Translations under genes and position numbers: made by a program
Part shown: in pieces, positions 33,010 through 41,053 of the stretch
Position numbering within the stretch: position 1 is the stretch's first letter
Layout of the letters: each line of letters opens with the position of its first letter
The notes under the pieces: generated by a model
What the model was told of the DNA's origin: nothing
Database searches by the model: none
Seen by the model: the letters and a program-made list of their open reading frames with translations, nothing else
Source: JALZDI01 sp035557095
Lineage (GTDB): Bacteria > Actinomycetota > Actinomycetes > Propionibacteriales > Nocardioidaceae
Reading direction: 5' to 3'
Length of the DNA: 64,000 nucleotides
Assembly: GCA_035557095.1 (NCBI GenBank)
Contig: DATMEB010000132.1
Location: 1-64,000, forward strand

Positions 33010-34425
33010 ATGACGAGAAGCGACATTGGGCAACCGGTGGATGTCGACGTCGTGGTCGTCGGCGCCGGGGGCTGCGGTCTGGCCGCTGCGCTGGCCGCGT
33101 CCGAGCGCGGTGCGTCCGTCGCTGTCCTGGAGAAGATGGATGCTCCCGGCGGGAACACCGCCCTGTCGACCGGGTCGATCCCCGCCGCGGGCAGCCGGTA
33201 CCAGGCTGCGGCCGGCATCCTCGACAGCCCGCAGCGGATGACCGCCGACCTGCTGCGGCAGTCGGGAACCCACGAGGCGCAGGGCCTCGTCGCCGTGCTG
33301 GCTGCGGATTCCGCCAGTCTGGTCGAGTGGCTGGTGGAGGACCATCGCGTCGACCTGCGGCTGGTCACCGACTACAAGCACGTCGGTCACTCCGTCGAAC
33401 GGCTGCATGCACCACCGGACCGTCGGGGATCCTCGCTGATGAAGGACCTGCTGGCCGCCACGCGGCGCAGTGGTGTCGACATCGCGGTCGGCAATCCCGT
33501 GGCCGGCCTGGTCGTCGAGCACGGCGAGGTCGTGGGGGTCGTCGTGGACGGCCCGCGCTGTGGGCGCTACGAGATCTCCTGTCGCTCGGTCGTCCTGGCG
33601 GGCAACGGCTTCGGCAACGACCGCTCGATGCTCGAGGCCTGGATTCCAGAGGTCGCCGGGGCGCAGTACTTCGGCGCCGAGGGCTCGACCGGGGAGGCGG
33701 TCCGCTGGTGCCTGGACCTCGGAGCCCAGCCGGGCAACATGGGTGCCTACCAGGGATACGCGACTGTCGCCTACCCGCACGGTTCGATCGTGTCGTGGAC
33801 CACCGTGGAGAAGGGCGGAGTGATCCTGTCGCCCGCAGGGGAGCGGATGGGGGACGAGACTCTCGGCTACTCCGGGTTCACCGAGGTGGTCTCCGCGCAC
33901 GCGACGGAGAGTCACGTGGTCATGGACACCCGTATCCGGGACTACGTGACCGCGCACGAGCCGGAGTTCGCCGACCTGGTCGCGATCGGAGGCGTCGTCG
34001 AGGCGTCCGACGTCGCCGAGGTGGCGCTGCGTATCGGAGCATCGGCCGATGTCGTCGGTGAGACGCTTAGCCGCTACCAGGCTGCAGCTCGCGGTGGGCC
34101 TGTCGACGAGCACGGGCGCACCGACTTCGGGATGGCACCCTTGCAGCCGCCGTACTGCGTGGTCCGCTCGGTCCCTGCGATCTTCCACACCCAGGGCGGA
34201 GCGCGGGTCGACGACGAGGGCCGCGTGGTGCGCAGCGACGGCTCGCCCATCCCGGGGCTGTACGCAGGCGGGGGTGTCACGGCCGGCCTGTCCGGCGTCA
34301 CCGGTGCGGCCGGGTACTCCTCGGGCAACGGACTCATGTCCGCGATCGGCCTCGGACGTATCGCCGGTGCCGCTGCCGCGCGCCGCTCTCGTGGCGCGGT
34401 CGAGGCGGCGTCACCCGGGCATTAG
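33010..34425 (+). CDS. FAD-dependent oxidoreductase, fumarate reductase/tricarballylate dehydrogenase family
   Basis: This 471-aa flavoprotein has the N-terminal dinucleotide fold (VVVVGAGGCGLAAALAASERG, about 14-34), PGGNTALSTGSI, and the C-terminal GLYAGGGVTAGLSG FAD motif (about 416-430). The catalytic part HTQGGARVDDEGRVV resembles flavocytochrome c fumarate reductase and 3-ketosteroid dehydrogenase. It introduces or removes a C=C bond next to a carbonyl or carboxyl. It starts 40 bp after the amidase and is likely the last gene of the MHS-transporter operon. Stops of this gene and the convergent transporter overlap. Confidence 0.82.
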   Translation: MTRSDIGQPVDVDVVVVGAGGCGLAAALAASERGASVAVLEKMDAPGGNTALSTGSIPAAGSRYQAAAGILDSPQRMTADLLRQSGTHEAQGLVAVLAADSASLVEWLVEDHRVDLRLVTDYKHVGHSVERLHAPPDRRGSSLMKDLLAATRRSGVDIAVGNPVAGLVVEHGEVVGVVVDGPRCGRYEISCRSVVLAGNGFGNDRSMLEAWIPEVAGAQYFGAEGSTGEAVRWCLDLGAQPGNMGAYQGYATVAYPHGSIVSWTTVEKGGVILSPAGERMGDETLGYSGFTEVVSAHATESHVVMDTRIRDYVTAHEPEFADLVAIGGVVEASDVAEVALRIGASADVVGETLSRYQAAARGGPVDEHGRTDFGMAPLQPPYCVVRSVPAIFHTQGGARVDDEGRVVRSDGSPIPGLYAGGGVTAGLSGVTGAAGYSSGNGLMSAIGLGRIAGAAAARRSRGAVEAASPGH

Positions 34426-35807
34426 CCCACGATCTCGGCAACAGCCTCGGTGAGCCCCTGGTACGCCGCCACCGCCACGAAGACGGCGATGAGCCCGAGG
34501 GCGAGGTTGCCCTTCCAGGTGTTCACGTGGTCGCCCATGATCCCGCGCTTGTTCAGCATCATGATCATCCCGATGACGATCACCAGCAGGAACGGGGAGG
34601 TCAGCACGTGTGAGACGACCACGAGGACGATGAAGCCGGGGGCCCCGGGCAGGGACCAGACCACGGCCGCCAGCCCCCACGCGATCATCACCTTGTAGAT
34701 CGGGTCAGCGCTCGCTTCGTCTCCGTACCGGCGCGCACGTGCCGGCCGGGTCACGTGTACTGCCTCCACGGTCATCTTGCCGAGCGCGAAGATGGAACCG
34801 GTGACGGTGGTCCAGGCCGCTCCCAGTAGTCCCAGGTAGAACAGGTACGGCCCGATCGGGCCGATGGCCGTGCCGAGCGCGTTGGCGATGTCGGAGGGGT
34901 CCTCGATGCCGCTGCCGTCGCCGTGGATGACCTCGGCGCCGACTGCCCAGATGGACACGCCGAGGAACAGCACGATGAACGTGCCGAACAGCAGGTCGTA
35001 CTGCTGCACGCGCCGGTGCGCCGGAGTGGTCCAGCCCTTCTCGCGCAGGAACTGCGGGTAGAACAGGTTGGCCATCGAGCCGAGGGTGGCCAGTACCAGG
35101 CTCGACGCGACCAGGCTGGAGTCGAACAGCCCCGACTGCGCCGGCAGGTCGAACGCGAAGCCCTGCACGAGCTCACCCCAGTCGATGCCGACGAGGGCGA
35201 TCGCCAACACGAAGGACGCGACCATGACCGCGAGGATGACCTTGAAGAGCTGCTCGATGAGCCGGTAGACGCCCTTGAAGGTCACCAGGAACACCGAGGC
35301 GGCACCCACGAGGGTCCACACGAACCGGGACGGGCCGCCGAACAGGCCCTCCAGCGCGACCCCCACCCCGCTGAGCGTGAAGGCCATCAGGATGTGGGTG
35401 TAGATGACGAACGAGATCATCATCAGCCAGCCGAAGGCCGGGTGGGTCCGGGCGAACCCACGCACCAGGCTGGGGTCGCGCTGCCGGTTGTAGAGGGGGT
35501 ACTTCCCGAGGCTGTTCACGAACAGGAACCGGAAGACCAGCGACAGCGGCAGCACCCACAGCAGTGCGTACCCGTAGTTGGCGCCGGCGACGGAGTTGTC
35601 CACCAGGTCGCCGGTTCCGACCCAGCTGAGCGCCACCACGATGCCCGGGCCGAACGACTTCACGTACCCCGCGAACGACCCCGCAACGGGGGCGGGCGAC
35701 GTCACCTCCGTGGCAGAGGACGGGGGCACCGGGATCCCGAAGTCGGGGACACCTCCACGGGTCTGGGTCGTCGTGCCAACCTCGGCCGAGTCTTCGGTCT
35801 GGGCCAT
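34422..35807 (-). CDS. Nramp-related membrane transporter lacking canonical metal motifs
   Basis: This 461-aa protein has about 11-12 membrane helices and the Nramp/LeuT-like outline GPGIVVALSWVGTGDLVDNSVAGANYGYALLWVL. The canonical TM1 metal motif DPGN is replaced by TGDLVDN (about 62-68), and the TM6 MPH motif by SMANLFYP (about 244-251). It therefore probably does not carry Mn or Fe through the usual site. The cytoplasmic N-terminus is about 45 residues, Pro/Ser-rich. It diverges from a D-hydroxyacid dehydrogenase across a GntR operator, so it may import the organic substrate of that cluster (inference). Confidence 0.72.
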   Translation of the reverse strand: MAQTEDSAEVGTTTQTRGGVPDFGIPVPPSSATEVTSPAPVAGSFAGYVKSFGPGIVVALSWVGTGDLVDNSVAGANYGYALLWVLPLSLVFRFLFVNSLGKYPLYNRQRDPSLVRGFARTHPAFGWLMMISFVIYTHILMAFTLSGVGVALEGLFGGPSRFVWTLVGAASVFLVTFKGVYRLIEQLFKVILAVMVASFVLAIALVGIDWGELVQGFAFDLPAQSGLFDSSLVASSLVLATLGSMANLFYPQFLREKGWTTPAHRRVQQYDLLFGTFIVLFLGVSIWAVGAEVIHGDGSGIEDPSDIANALGTAIGPIGPYLFYLGLLGAAWTTVTGSIFALGKMTVEAVHVTRPARARRYGDEASADPIYKVMIAWGLAAVVWSLPGAPGFIVLVVVSHVLTSPFLLVIVIGMIMMLNKRGIMGDHVNTWKGNLALGLIAVFVAVAAYQGLTEAVAEIVG

Positions 35808-35870
35808 CGGTCACTCCTTCGTGCCCGCTCTCCGCGCTGCCGATGAGGCAGGGAGTGGACGGTGGTGAGG

Positions 35871-35892
35871 TTGGTATGCTGGTATACCGCAA
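35871..35892. promoter_or_regulatory. GGTATA-type GntR operator in a divergent promoter
   Basis: TTGGTATG followed by GGTATACC: a direct GGTAT repeat ending in the palindrome GGTATACC (35881-35888). It sits between the Nramp-like transporter and the hydroxyacid dehydrogenase. The same core lies before the GntR gene (38356-38365). Confidence 0.6.
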
Positions 35893-35919
35893 TCTCAGTC
35901 ACAGGGGAAGGCCTCGTCG

Positions 35920-36852
35920 ATGACCGCTGCGGCTTCGGCCCGGATCGCGCTCGGACCCGACGGCGCCGACACCGGCACGGTGGCGGTCGTCGAGCAGGCC
36001 GGCGGTGAGGTCGTTGCCCTGGCCGACGCCGAGGCGCTGGTGTGGACGGTCTCGGACCCGACGGGCTTTCCGGCCGACCTGCCCGACGACATCCGCTGGG
36101 TGCAGCTGCCGTCGGCCGGCATCGAGGCCTGGCTCGCCCGGGGGCTGGTCGACACCAGGCGCACCTGGACCTCCGCTATCGGCGCCTACGCGCGACCGGT
36201 GGCCGAGCACGCGGTCGCCCTGCTGCTCGCCGGCCTGCGGCAGCTGCCCGCCGCTCTGGCCGCGGACACCTGGCGCAAGCATGAGCTGATGCCGGCGACC
36301 CGCACGCTTTCGGGAAGCCGGGTCGGCATCTACGGAGCAGGCTCGATCGCGCGGGCGATGATCCCCGTCCTTGCCGCCCTCGGCGCAGAGACGGTGGCCG
36401 TGAACCGGTCGGGCCGGCCCGTGCCCGGCGCAGTCACGACGATGGCGGCCGCCGAGGCCGGCGGGTTCTGGGGCAGTGTCGACCACGTGCTGGTCGCCGC
36501 TCCGGCGACCAGCGAGACCCGTCACCTGGTGGGGGCGGCCGAGCTTGAGCAGATGCGCGGTCACGCCTGGCTGGTCAACGTCGCACGAGGGTCGCTGGTC
36601 GACACCGACGCGCTGCTGCCGGCCCTCGACGCCGGGCGCATCGCCGGCGTCGCGCTGGACGTGACCGAGCCCGAGCCGTTGCCGCAGGGGCACTGGCTGT
36701 TCGGCCATCCCCGGGCGATCGTCACACCGCACATCGCCAACCCCGCGAGCACGCTGGTCCAGGGCTTGCACGACCGCATCTCCGAGAACGTCTCCCGCTT
36801 CGTGCGCGGAGAAGGGCTCGTGGGGATCGTCGACCTCGATTCCGGTTACTGA
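35920..36852 (+). CDS. D-2-hydroxyacid dehydrogenase (NAD(P)-dependent)
   Basis: This 310-aa dehydrogenase interconverts 2-hydroxy acids and 2-oxo acids. The NAD fold is GSRVGIYGAGSIARAMIP (about 131-148). The catalytic triad is Arg in NVARGSLVD, Glu in DVTEPEPLP and His in VTPHIANPA (about 275). The dinucleotide motif is GxGSIA where GxGxIG is usual. ATG 35920 is 27 bp downstream of the operator. It is followed after 35 bp by the RraA-like gene, forming an operon under the GntR regulator. Confidence 0.88.
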   Translation: MTAAASARIALGPDGADTGTVAVVEQAGGEVVALADAEALVWTVSDPTGFPADLPDDIRWVQLPSAGIEAWLARGLVDTRRTWTSAIGAYARPVAEHAVALLLAGLRQLPAALAADTWRKHELMPATRTLSGSRVGIYGAGSIARAMIPVLAALGAETVAVNRSGRPVPGAVTTMAAAEAGGFWGSVDHVLVAAPATSETRHLVGAAELEQMRGHAWLVNVARGSLVDTDALLPALDAGRIAGVALDVTEPEPLPQGHWLFGHPRAIVTPHIANPASTLVQGLHDRISENVSRFVRGEGLVGIVDLDSGY

Positions 36853-36887
36853 AGCCAGAGAACACACAGAGACGGGGTGCCACCGAC

Positions 36888-37622
36888 ATGACGACGGCAA
36901 CGCGGAACGGGACGCCAGACGCTGCCCTGAGCGACCAGACGTGGGCACGCCTCGCCACGGTGAGCACGGCGACGGTGTCCACGCAGCTGATGGCCCGCGG
37001 TCTGCGGTCGGCGTTCATGATCGGGCCCCAGCGACTCAACCCCGACCAGCCGCGGATGGTGGGCGAGGCGTTCACCCTGCGGTGCATCCCCGCCCGCGAG
37101 GACATCGACGTGCTCTCGGTCTACTCCGACTACGACCATCCGCAGCGGCGAGCGATCGAGCAGGCGCCGCCGGGGTCGGTGCTGGTCGTGGACGCGCGCG
37201 GCAAGACCAGGGCCGCCTCGCTCGGGCACATCCTGGCGACCCGCTTCAAGAAGCGGGGCGGTGCCGGCATCGTCACCGATGGCGCGGTGCGCGACGCCGA
37301 GGGCTTCGAGCAGCTGGATCTGCCGACGTTCGCCGCCGGGTCCTCGCCGACGACCAACCTCGCGCAGCACCACGCAGTGGACCTGCAGGTACCCATCGGA
37401 TGTGGCGAGGTGGCGGTCTATCCCGGAGACGTCGTGATCGGAGACCGGGACGGGGTCGTCTGCATCCCGCGACACCTTGCCGAGGAGGTTGCGCGCGACG
37501 CCGCCGAGCAGGAGCGGCTCGAGGACTTCGTGCTGAGCCGGATCGAGGAGGGCCGCTCGCTGCGTGGCACCTACCCGCCCGACTCCGAGACGCGTGCGGA
37601 GTACGAGGCGCAGCGTGGTTAG
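36888..37622 (+). CDS. RraA/HMG-aldolase-like protein
   Basis: This 244-aa RraA-fold protein resembles 4-hydroxy-4-methyl-2-oxoglutarate and 4-carboxy-4-hydroxy-2-oxoadipate aldolases, which yield pyruvate. GEAFTLRCIP precedes GSVLVVDARG (about 97-106), and GGAGIVTDGAVRD (about 124-136) supplies the substrate-binding Arg and metal-binding Asp. The C-terminal stretch VVIGDRDGVVCIPRHLAEEV is typical. True RraA proteins are about 160 aa, so this longer form is the catabolic enzyme type. The neighbouring dehydrogenase and ThDP enzyme agree with oxo-acid metabolism. Confidence 0.83.
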   Translation: MTTATRNGTPDAALSDQTWARLATVSTATVSTQLMARGLRSAFMIGPQRLNPDQPRMVGEAFTLRCIPAREDIDVLSVYSDYDHPQRRAIEQAPPGSVLVVDARGKTRAASLGHILATRFKKRGGAGIVTDGAVRDAEGFEQLDLPTFAAGSSPTTNLAQHHAVDLQVPIGCGEVAVYPGDVVIGDRDGVVCIPRHLAEEVARDAAEQERLEDFVLSRIEEGRSLRGTYPPDSETRAEYEAQRG

Positions 37623-37631
37623 TGCCCCGGC

Positions 37632-37649
37632 CCTAGCCCCGGCGCTAGG
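37632..37649. terminator. Short hairpin between convergent genes
   Basis: CCTAGC and GCTAGG form a 6-bp stem with a 6-base loop, overlapping the stop of the GntR gene. Confidence 0.4.
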
Positions 37650-38349
37650 TGCGGTTCGCCGGCTCGTCGGCCGCGATCCGCTCGAGGGAGTGGCTGATGT
37701 GGCTGTGCATGAGCTGCGCGGTCTCGTCGGCCTTGCCGGCTCCGGCCAGCCGCAGCATCTCCCGGTGCTCCTCGTGCTCGGCCCCGGCGGTCATCCTGAT
37801 CTCCCAGAACACGTTCAGGGTCGCCAGCGCGGTGAGGTCCTGCATGGCGTCGAGGGTCGCCACCACCAACGGGTTCGAGCAGGGGGAGTACAGCGCGCGG
37901 TGGAACTGCCGGTTCGCCAGGGCCATCGCCGTCCAGTCCTCGGCGGCGAGATGCGTGGAGCCCTGCGCGCACAGCCACTCGGCCGCCGAGACGTCGATCC
38001 GACCGGATCGGATCGACTGTGCCGTCGCCCACGGCTCGAGCAGGACGCGCTGCTCGTACACGTGCCGCGCGTCCGCGCGCGTCATGCGGCGTACCCGCAC
38101 TCCGCGGTTGCGGGTCGGGGTCACCAGGCCGGAGTTGCTCAGCTGGATCAGTGCCTCACGCACCGGTGTCTTCGAGACGCCCAGCTGCTCGGCGATGCGT
38201 CGCTCCACGAGTACCTCGTCCGCGGCCAGCCGACCGGACAGAATCGCCTCGCGCATCGACGAGGCCACCAGGTCGGTCTGCGTCGTGGGCCTGCCCAGCG
38301 GCGGGAGCAGCGACGGCGCCTGCGGCAGCAGGCTCTCGTTGAACGGCAT
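37645..38349 (-). CDS. GntR-family regulator, FadR/FCD subfamily
   Basis: This 234-aa regulator has the winged helix LVASSMREAILSGRLAADEV, then AEQLGVSKTPVREALIQLSNSG (about 25-70), and an FCD domain with metal-ligand positions EQRVLLEPW, NRQFHRALYS and HEEHREML. The start (MPFNESLL) sits only 7 bp from the TGGTATACCA palindrome, so it probably represses itself and the divergent DHDPS-like gene, plus the genes at 35871. No good ribosome site is visible, and the long upstream frame is not a better start. Confidence 0.88.
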   Translation of the reverse strand: MPFNESLLPQAPSLLPPLGRPTTQTDLVASSMREAILSGRLAADEVLVERRIAEQLGVSKTPVREALIQLSNSGLVTPTRNRGVRVRRMTRADARHVYEQRVLLEPWATAQSIRSGRIDVSAAEWLCAQGSTHLAAEDWTAMALANRQFHRALYSPCSNPLVVATLDAMQDLTALATLNVFWEIRMTAGAEHEEHREMLRLAGAGKADETAQLMHSHISHSLERIAADEPANRT

Positions 38350-38355
38350 CGTTGT

Positions 38356-38365
38356 TGGTATACCA
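38356..38365. promoter_or_regulatory. TGGTATACCA operator between GntR and DHDPS-like genes
   Basis: A perfect 10-bp palindrome, TGGTATACCA, flanked by TTGT and CAACA, in the 61-bp divergent gap. It matches FadR-subfamily target style and the site at 35881-35888. Confidence 0.65.
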
Positions 38366-38410
38366 CAACACCACGCGCAGGCCGGTCGCTTCGAAGGGCA
38401 GGAGGTCGCG

Positions 38411-39346
38411 ATGAGCGCGGAGCTCGGTGAGCTGCGGACGTTGCTGCAGGACGTGGTCGCCATCCCGGTCACGCCGTTCGGGTCGAACGGCGGCATCGCC
38501 GAGGCGACGTTTCGTTCCCTGGTGGAGCGGATGGCCCACGCCGGCATCTCGGTACTCACGGCCGGTGGCAACACCGGGGAGTACTACGCGTTGAGTGCGG
38601 CCGAACGGCGGCGGGTCGTCGAGCTGACGGTGCAGGCGGCGCCGGGAGCAACGGTGGTCGCCGGCGTCGGTCTCGACCTGACCACGGCGATCGCCGAGGC
38701 GCAAGCTGCCCGGGCCGCCGGTGCGCACTGCCTGATGGTGCATCAGCCGGTGCACCCGTTCCGGTCCGTGCAGGGCTGGGTCGACTACCACGCTGCGATC
38801 GCCCGCTCCGTGCCTGGCCTCGCCCTGATCCCCTACGTCAAGGACGACCGGATCGATGCGGCGGCGATCCACGCGCTGGCGGCCGCGTGTCCCGCGTTGG
38901 TGGCGGTCAAGTACGCCGTGCCGGACGCGGTCAGGTTCGCCGCGCTGGTCGAGGACACCGCGTCGCTGGAGCTGGTGTGGCTGTGCGGACTGGCCGAGTA
39001 CTGGGCGCCGTTCTTCGCTGTCGGCGGCAGCCAGGGGTTCACTTCCGGACTCACGACCATCGACCCGCCACGCAGCCGAGGTTTGTTGGCGGCCCTGCGC
39101 TCGGGTGACCACGCCGCGGCCCGCGAGCAGTGGAGCCAGATCCGCCGGTTCGAGGAGCTGCGCGCCGCCCAGGGCTCGCAGCACAACGTCTCCGTGGTCA
39201 AGGAGGCGCTCGCCCAGCTGGGACTGTGCGAACGCACGGTCCGGCCCCCGCTCTCGGAGGTGCCGGCGTCGACGGCTGACGAGGTCGCCGCGATCCTGCA
39301 CCGCTGGGGAATACCTGGGCGGGCGGCGGCCGGGAAGAGCGCCTGA
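38411..39346 (+). CDS. Dihydrodipicolinate synthase (DapA)-family aldolase/dehydratase
   Basis: This 311-aa class I aldolase-family protein has the catalytic Lys in LVAVKYAVPDA (about 165), the substrate-binding GGNTGEYYAL (about 53-62, corresponding to the GTTGE motif) and a Tyr near IPYVKDD. Biosynthetic DapA would sit with lysine genes; this one sits with catabolic genes, so it more likely handles a sugar acid or 2-oxo-glutarate-type compound, as KDG aldolase or 5-dehydro-4-deoxyglucarate dehydratase do. ATG 38411 follows AGGAGG. It forms an operon with the ThDP enzyme. Confidence 0.85.
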   Translation: MSAELGELRTLLQDVVAIPVTPFGSNGGIAEATFRSLVERMAHAGISVLTAGGNTGEYYALSAAERRRVVELTVQAAPGATVVAGVGLDLTTAIAEAQAARAAGAHCLMVHQPVHPFRSVQGWVDYHAAIARSVPGLALIPYVKDDRIDAAAIHALAAACPALVAVKYAVPDAVRFAALVEDTASLELVWLCGLAEYWAPFFAVGGSQGFTSGLTTIDPPRSRGLLAALRSGDHAAAREQWSQIRRFEELRAAQGSQHNVSVVKEALAQLGLCERTVRPPLSEVPASTADEVAAILHRWGIPGRAAAGKSA

Positions 39347-39412
39347 ACGATGATCGAGGGCAAGAGTGCCGGATCGCCGATGCGGCGAACAGGGACGAGA
39401 GGAAGCCGAGTC

Positions 39413-41023
39413 GTGGACGACAGTCGTCTGGGTGGCCATGTGGTCGTCGAGCAGTTGCTGGAGCTGGGAGCGGACCTCGCGTTCGGTGTACCCGGCGAGA
39501 GCTACCTCGCCGTCCTCGACGGGTTGTACGACCACTCGGATCGGTTCCGGTTCGTCGTCACCAGGCACGAAGGCGGAGCCGCGATGATGGCGGCCGCCCA
39601 CGGAAAGCTCACCGGCCGACCCGGCGTCGCGATGGTGACGCGGGGGCCGGGTGCCACCAACGCCAGCATCGGCGTGCACATCGCCAGCCAGGACGCCAGC
39701 CCGATGCTGCTGCTCGTCGGCCAGGTGCCGACGACCAAGCTCGGTCGCCGCTCGTTCCAGGAGGTCGACTACCGCGCGATGTTCGGGCCGTTGGCCAAGG
39801 ACGTCGTCCAGGTCGAGCTGGCAGACCGCATCCCCGAGCTCGTCGCCCGGGCGTACGGCATCGCCACCTCCGGCGAGCCCGGACCCGTCGTGGTCGCGCT
39901 GCCCGAGGACGTCCTGATGGCCTCGACGAGGGTCCCGCTGGCGGCTCCGTCGCCCACACCGTCCTTCGCCGTGGACGACAACGACGTCGCGCGGGTCGTC
40001 GAGCGCCTGGACCGTGCGCGTCGCCCGCTGGTCGTGGTGGGCGGCTCGCGGTGGACGCCGGACGCGGTCGAGTGGCTCCAGGCGTTCGCGGAGGGCGGCT
40101 CCCTGCCGGTGGCCACCGCGACTCGCAACCAGGACCTGATCGACAACGACTCGCCCGTCCACGTGGGGACACTCGGCCTGCGCACGACGCCTGGCCTGCC
40201 GCAGCTCGCGGCCGAGGCCGACGTCGTCCTGCTCATCGGAAGCAGGCCCGACGGCCTGACCACCGAGGACGGGGACTGGCTGACGGCGCCCCAGCCCGAC
40301 CAGGCCCTCCTGCACGTGCACCCGGGTCCGGACGTCCTGAACAGCGTCTACCGGGCCGACATGGCGCTCGTGGCCGACCCGCCGGCCTTCCTGGAGACGC
40401 TGGTGAAGCGGCCGGTCCGCACCTCGGCAGACCGTGACTGGCTGGAACGGCTGCGGGCCAACCTCAAGGTCGCGGCCGACACGCCCGCGGCCGGCGGCGA
40501 CCCCGAGCCGTTCATGTCGGTGCTCAACGAACGGGTCTCCGCTGACGCCGTCGTGACTGCCGGAGCCGGTGCCTACACCGTCTGGCACCAGCGCTTCCAC
40601 CGTTACGTCCGGTTTCCCTCGCAGCTGGCCAGCCAGTCCGGGGCGATGGGGTACGGCCTGCCCGCCGCCATCGCGGCCAAGCTGGCCGACCCGCGCCGGG
40701 AGGTGGTGGCCTTCGCAGGTGACGGGTGCTTCGCGATGACGGGTCAGGAGCTGTCGACCGCTGCCCGGTACGGCCTCGACATCACGGTGGTCGTGGTCAA
40801 CAACGAGGTCTACGGCACCATCCGCGGCCATCAGCAGCGGGTCTTTCCCGGTCGTCCCAGCGGCACCGGCCTGGAGAACCCCGACTTCGCCGCGCTGGCG
40901 CGTGCCCACGGCGCCTACGGCGCGACGGCGAGCACCCCGGCAGAGTTCGCCGCCGCCCTCGACGGTCGGCCGAACGACGGCCGGACCCCCTCCCTGATCG
41001 AGGTGCGGTTCCCCTACACATGA
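39413..41023 (+). CDS. Thiamine-diphosphate enzyme, acetolactate synthase-like
   Basis: This 536-aa ThDP enzyme has the catalytic Glu in TRHEGGAAMMAAAHG (about 45), the central domain, and the ThDP-Mg motif GDGCFAMTGQEL followed by VNNEVYG (about 438-468). It resembles 2-oxo-acid decarboxylases and acetolactate synthase-like carboligases. I chose GTG 39413 because AGAGGAAG precedes it; in-frame ATGs at 39350 and 39380 lack a ribosome site but cannot be excluded. It follows the DapA-like gene closely and may decarboxylate or condense its oxo-acid product. Confidence 0.83.
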   Translation: MDDSRLGGHVVVEQLLELGADLAFGVPGESYLAVLDGLYDHSDRFRFVVTRHEGGAAMMAAAHGKLTGRPGVAMVTRGPGATNASIGVHIASQDASPMLLLVGQVPTTKLGRRSFQEVDYRAMFGPLAKDVVQVELADRIPELVARAYGIATSGEPGPVVVALPEDVLMASTRVPLAAPSPTPSFAVDDNDVARVVERLDRARRPLVVVGGSRWTPDAVEWLQAFAEGGSLPVATATRNQDLIDNDSPVHVGTLGLRTTPGLPQLAAEADVVLLIGSRPDGLTTEDGDWLTAPQPDQALLHVHPGPDVLNSVYRADMALVADPPAFLETLVKRPVRTSADRDWLERLRANLKVAADTPAAGGDPEPFMSVLNERVSADAVVTAGAGAYTVWHQRFHRYVRFPSQLASQSGAMGYGLPAAIAAKLADPRREVVAFAGDGCFAMTGQELSTAARYGLDITVVVVNNEVYGTIRGHQQRVFPGRPSGTGLENPDFAALARAHGAYGATASTPAEFAAALDGRPNDGRTPSLIEVRFPYT

Positions 41024-41053
41024 CGTGTGCGCGACCGTCCCGGCGCAGCCGGA

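Noticed and set aside
34422..35807. Manganese transporter MntH
   Set aside because: Both metal-binding motifs (DPGN, MPH) are replaced.
38411..39346. Biosynthetic DapA
   Set aside because: No lysine or diaminopimelate genes are near and the GntR/ThDP context is catabolic.
38156..40909. A 917-aa minus-strand frame across the DapA-like and ThDP genes
   Set aside because: Low-complexity Arg/Gly/Asp composition and no motifs; a shadow of real genes on the plus strand.
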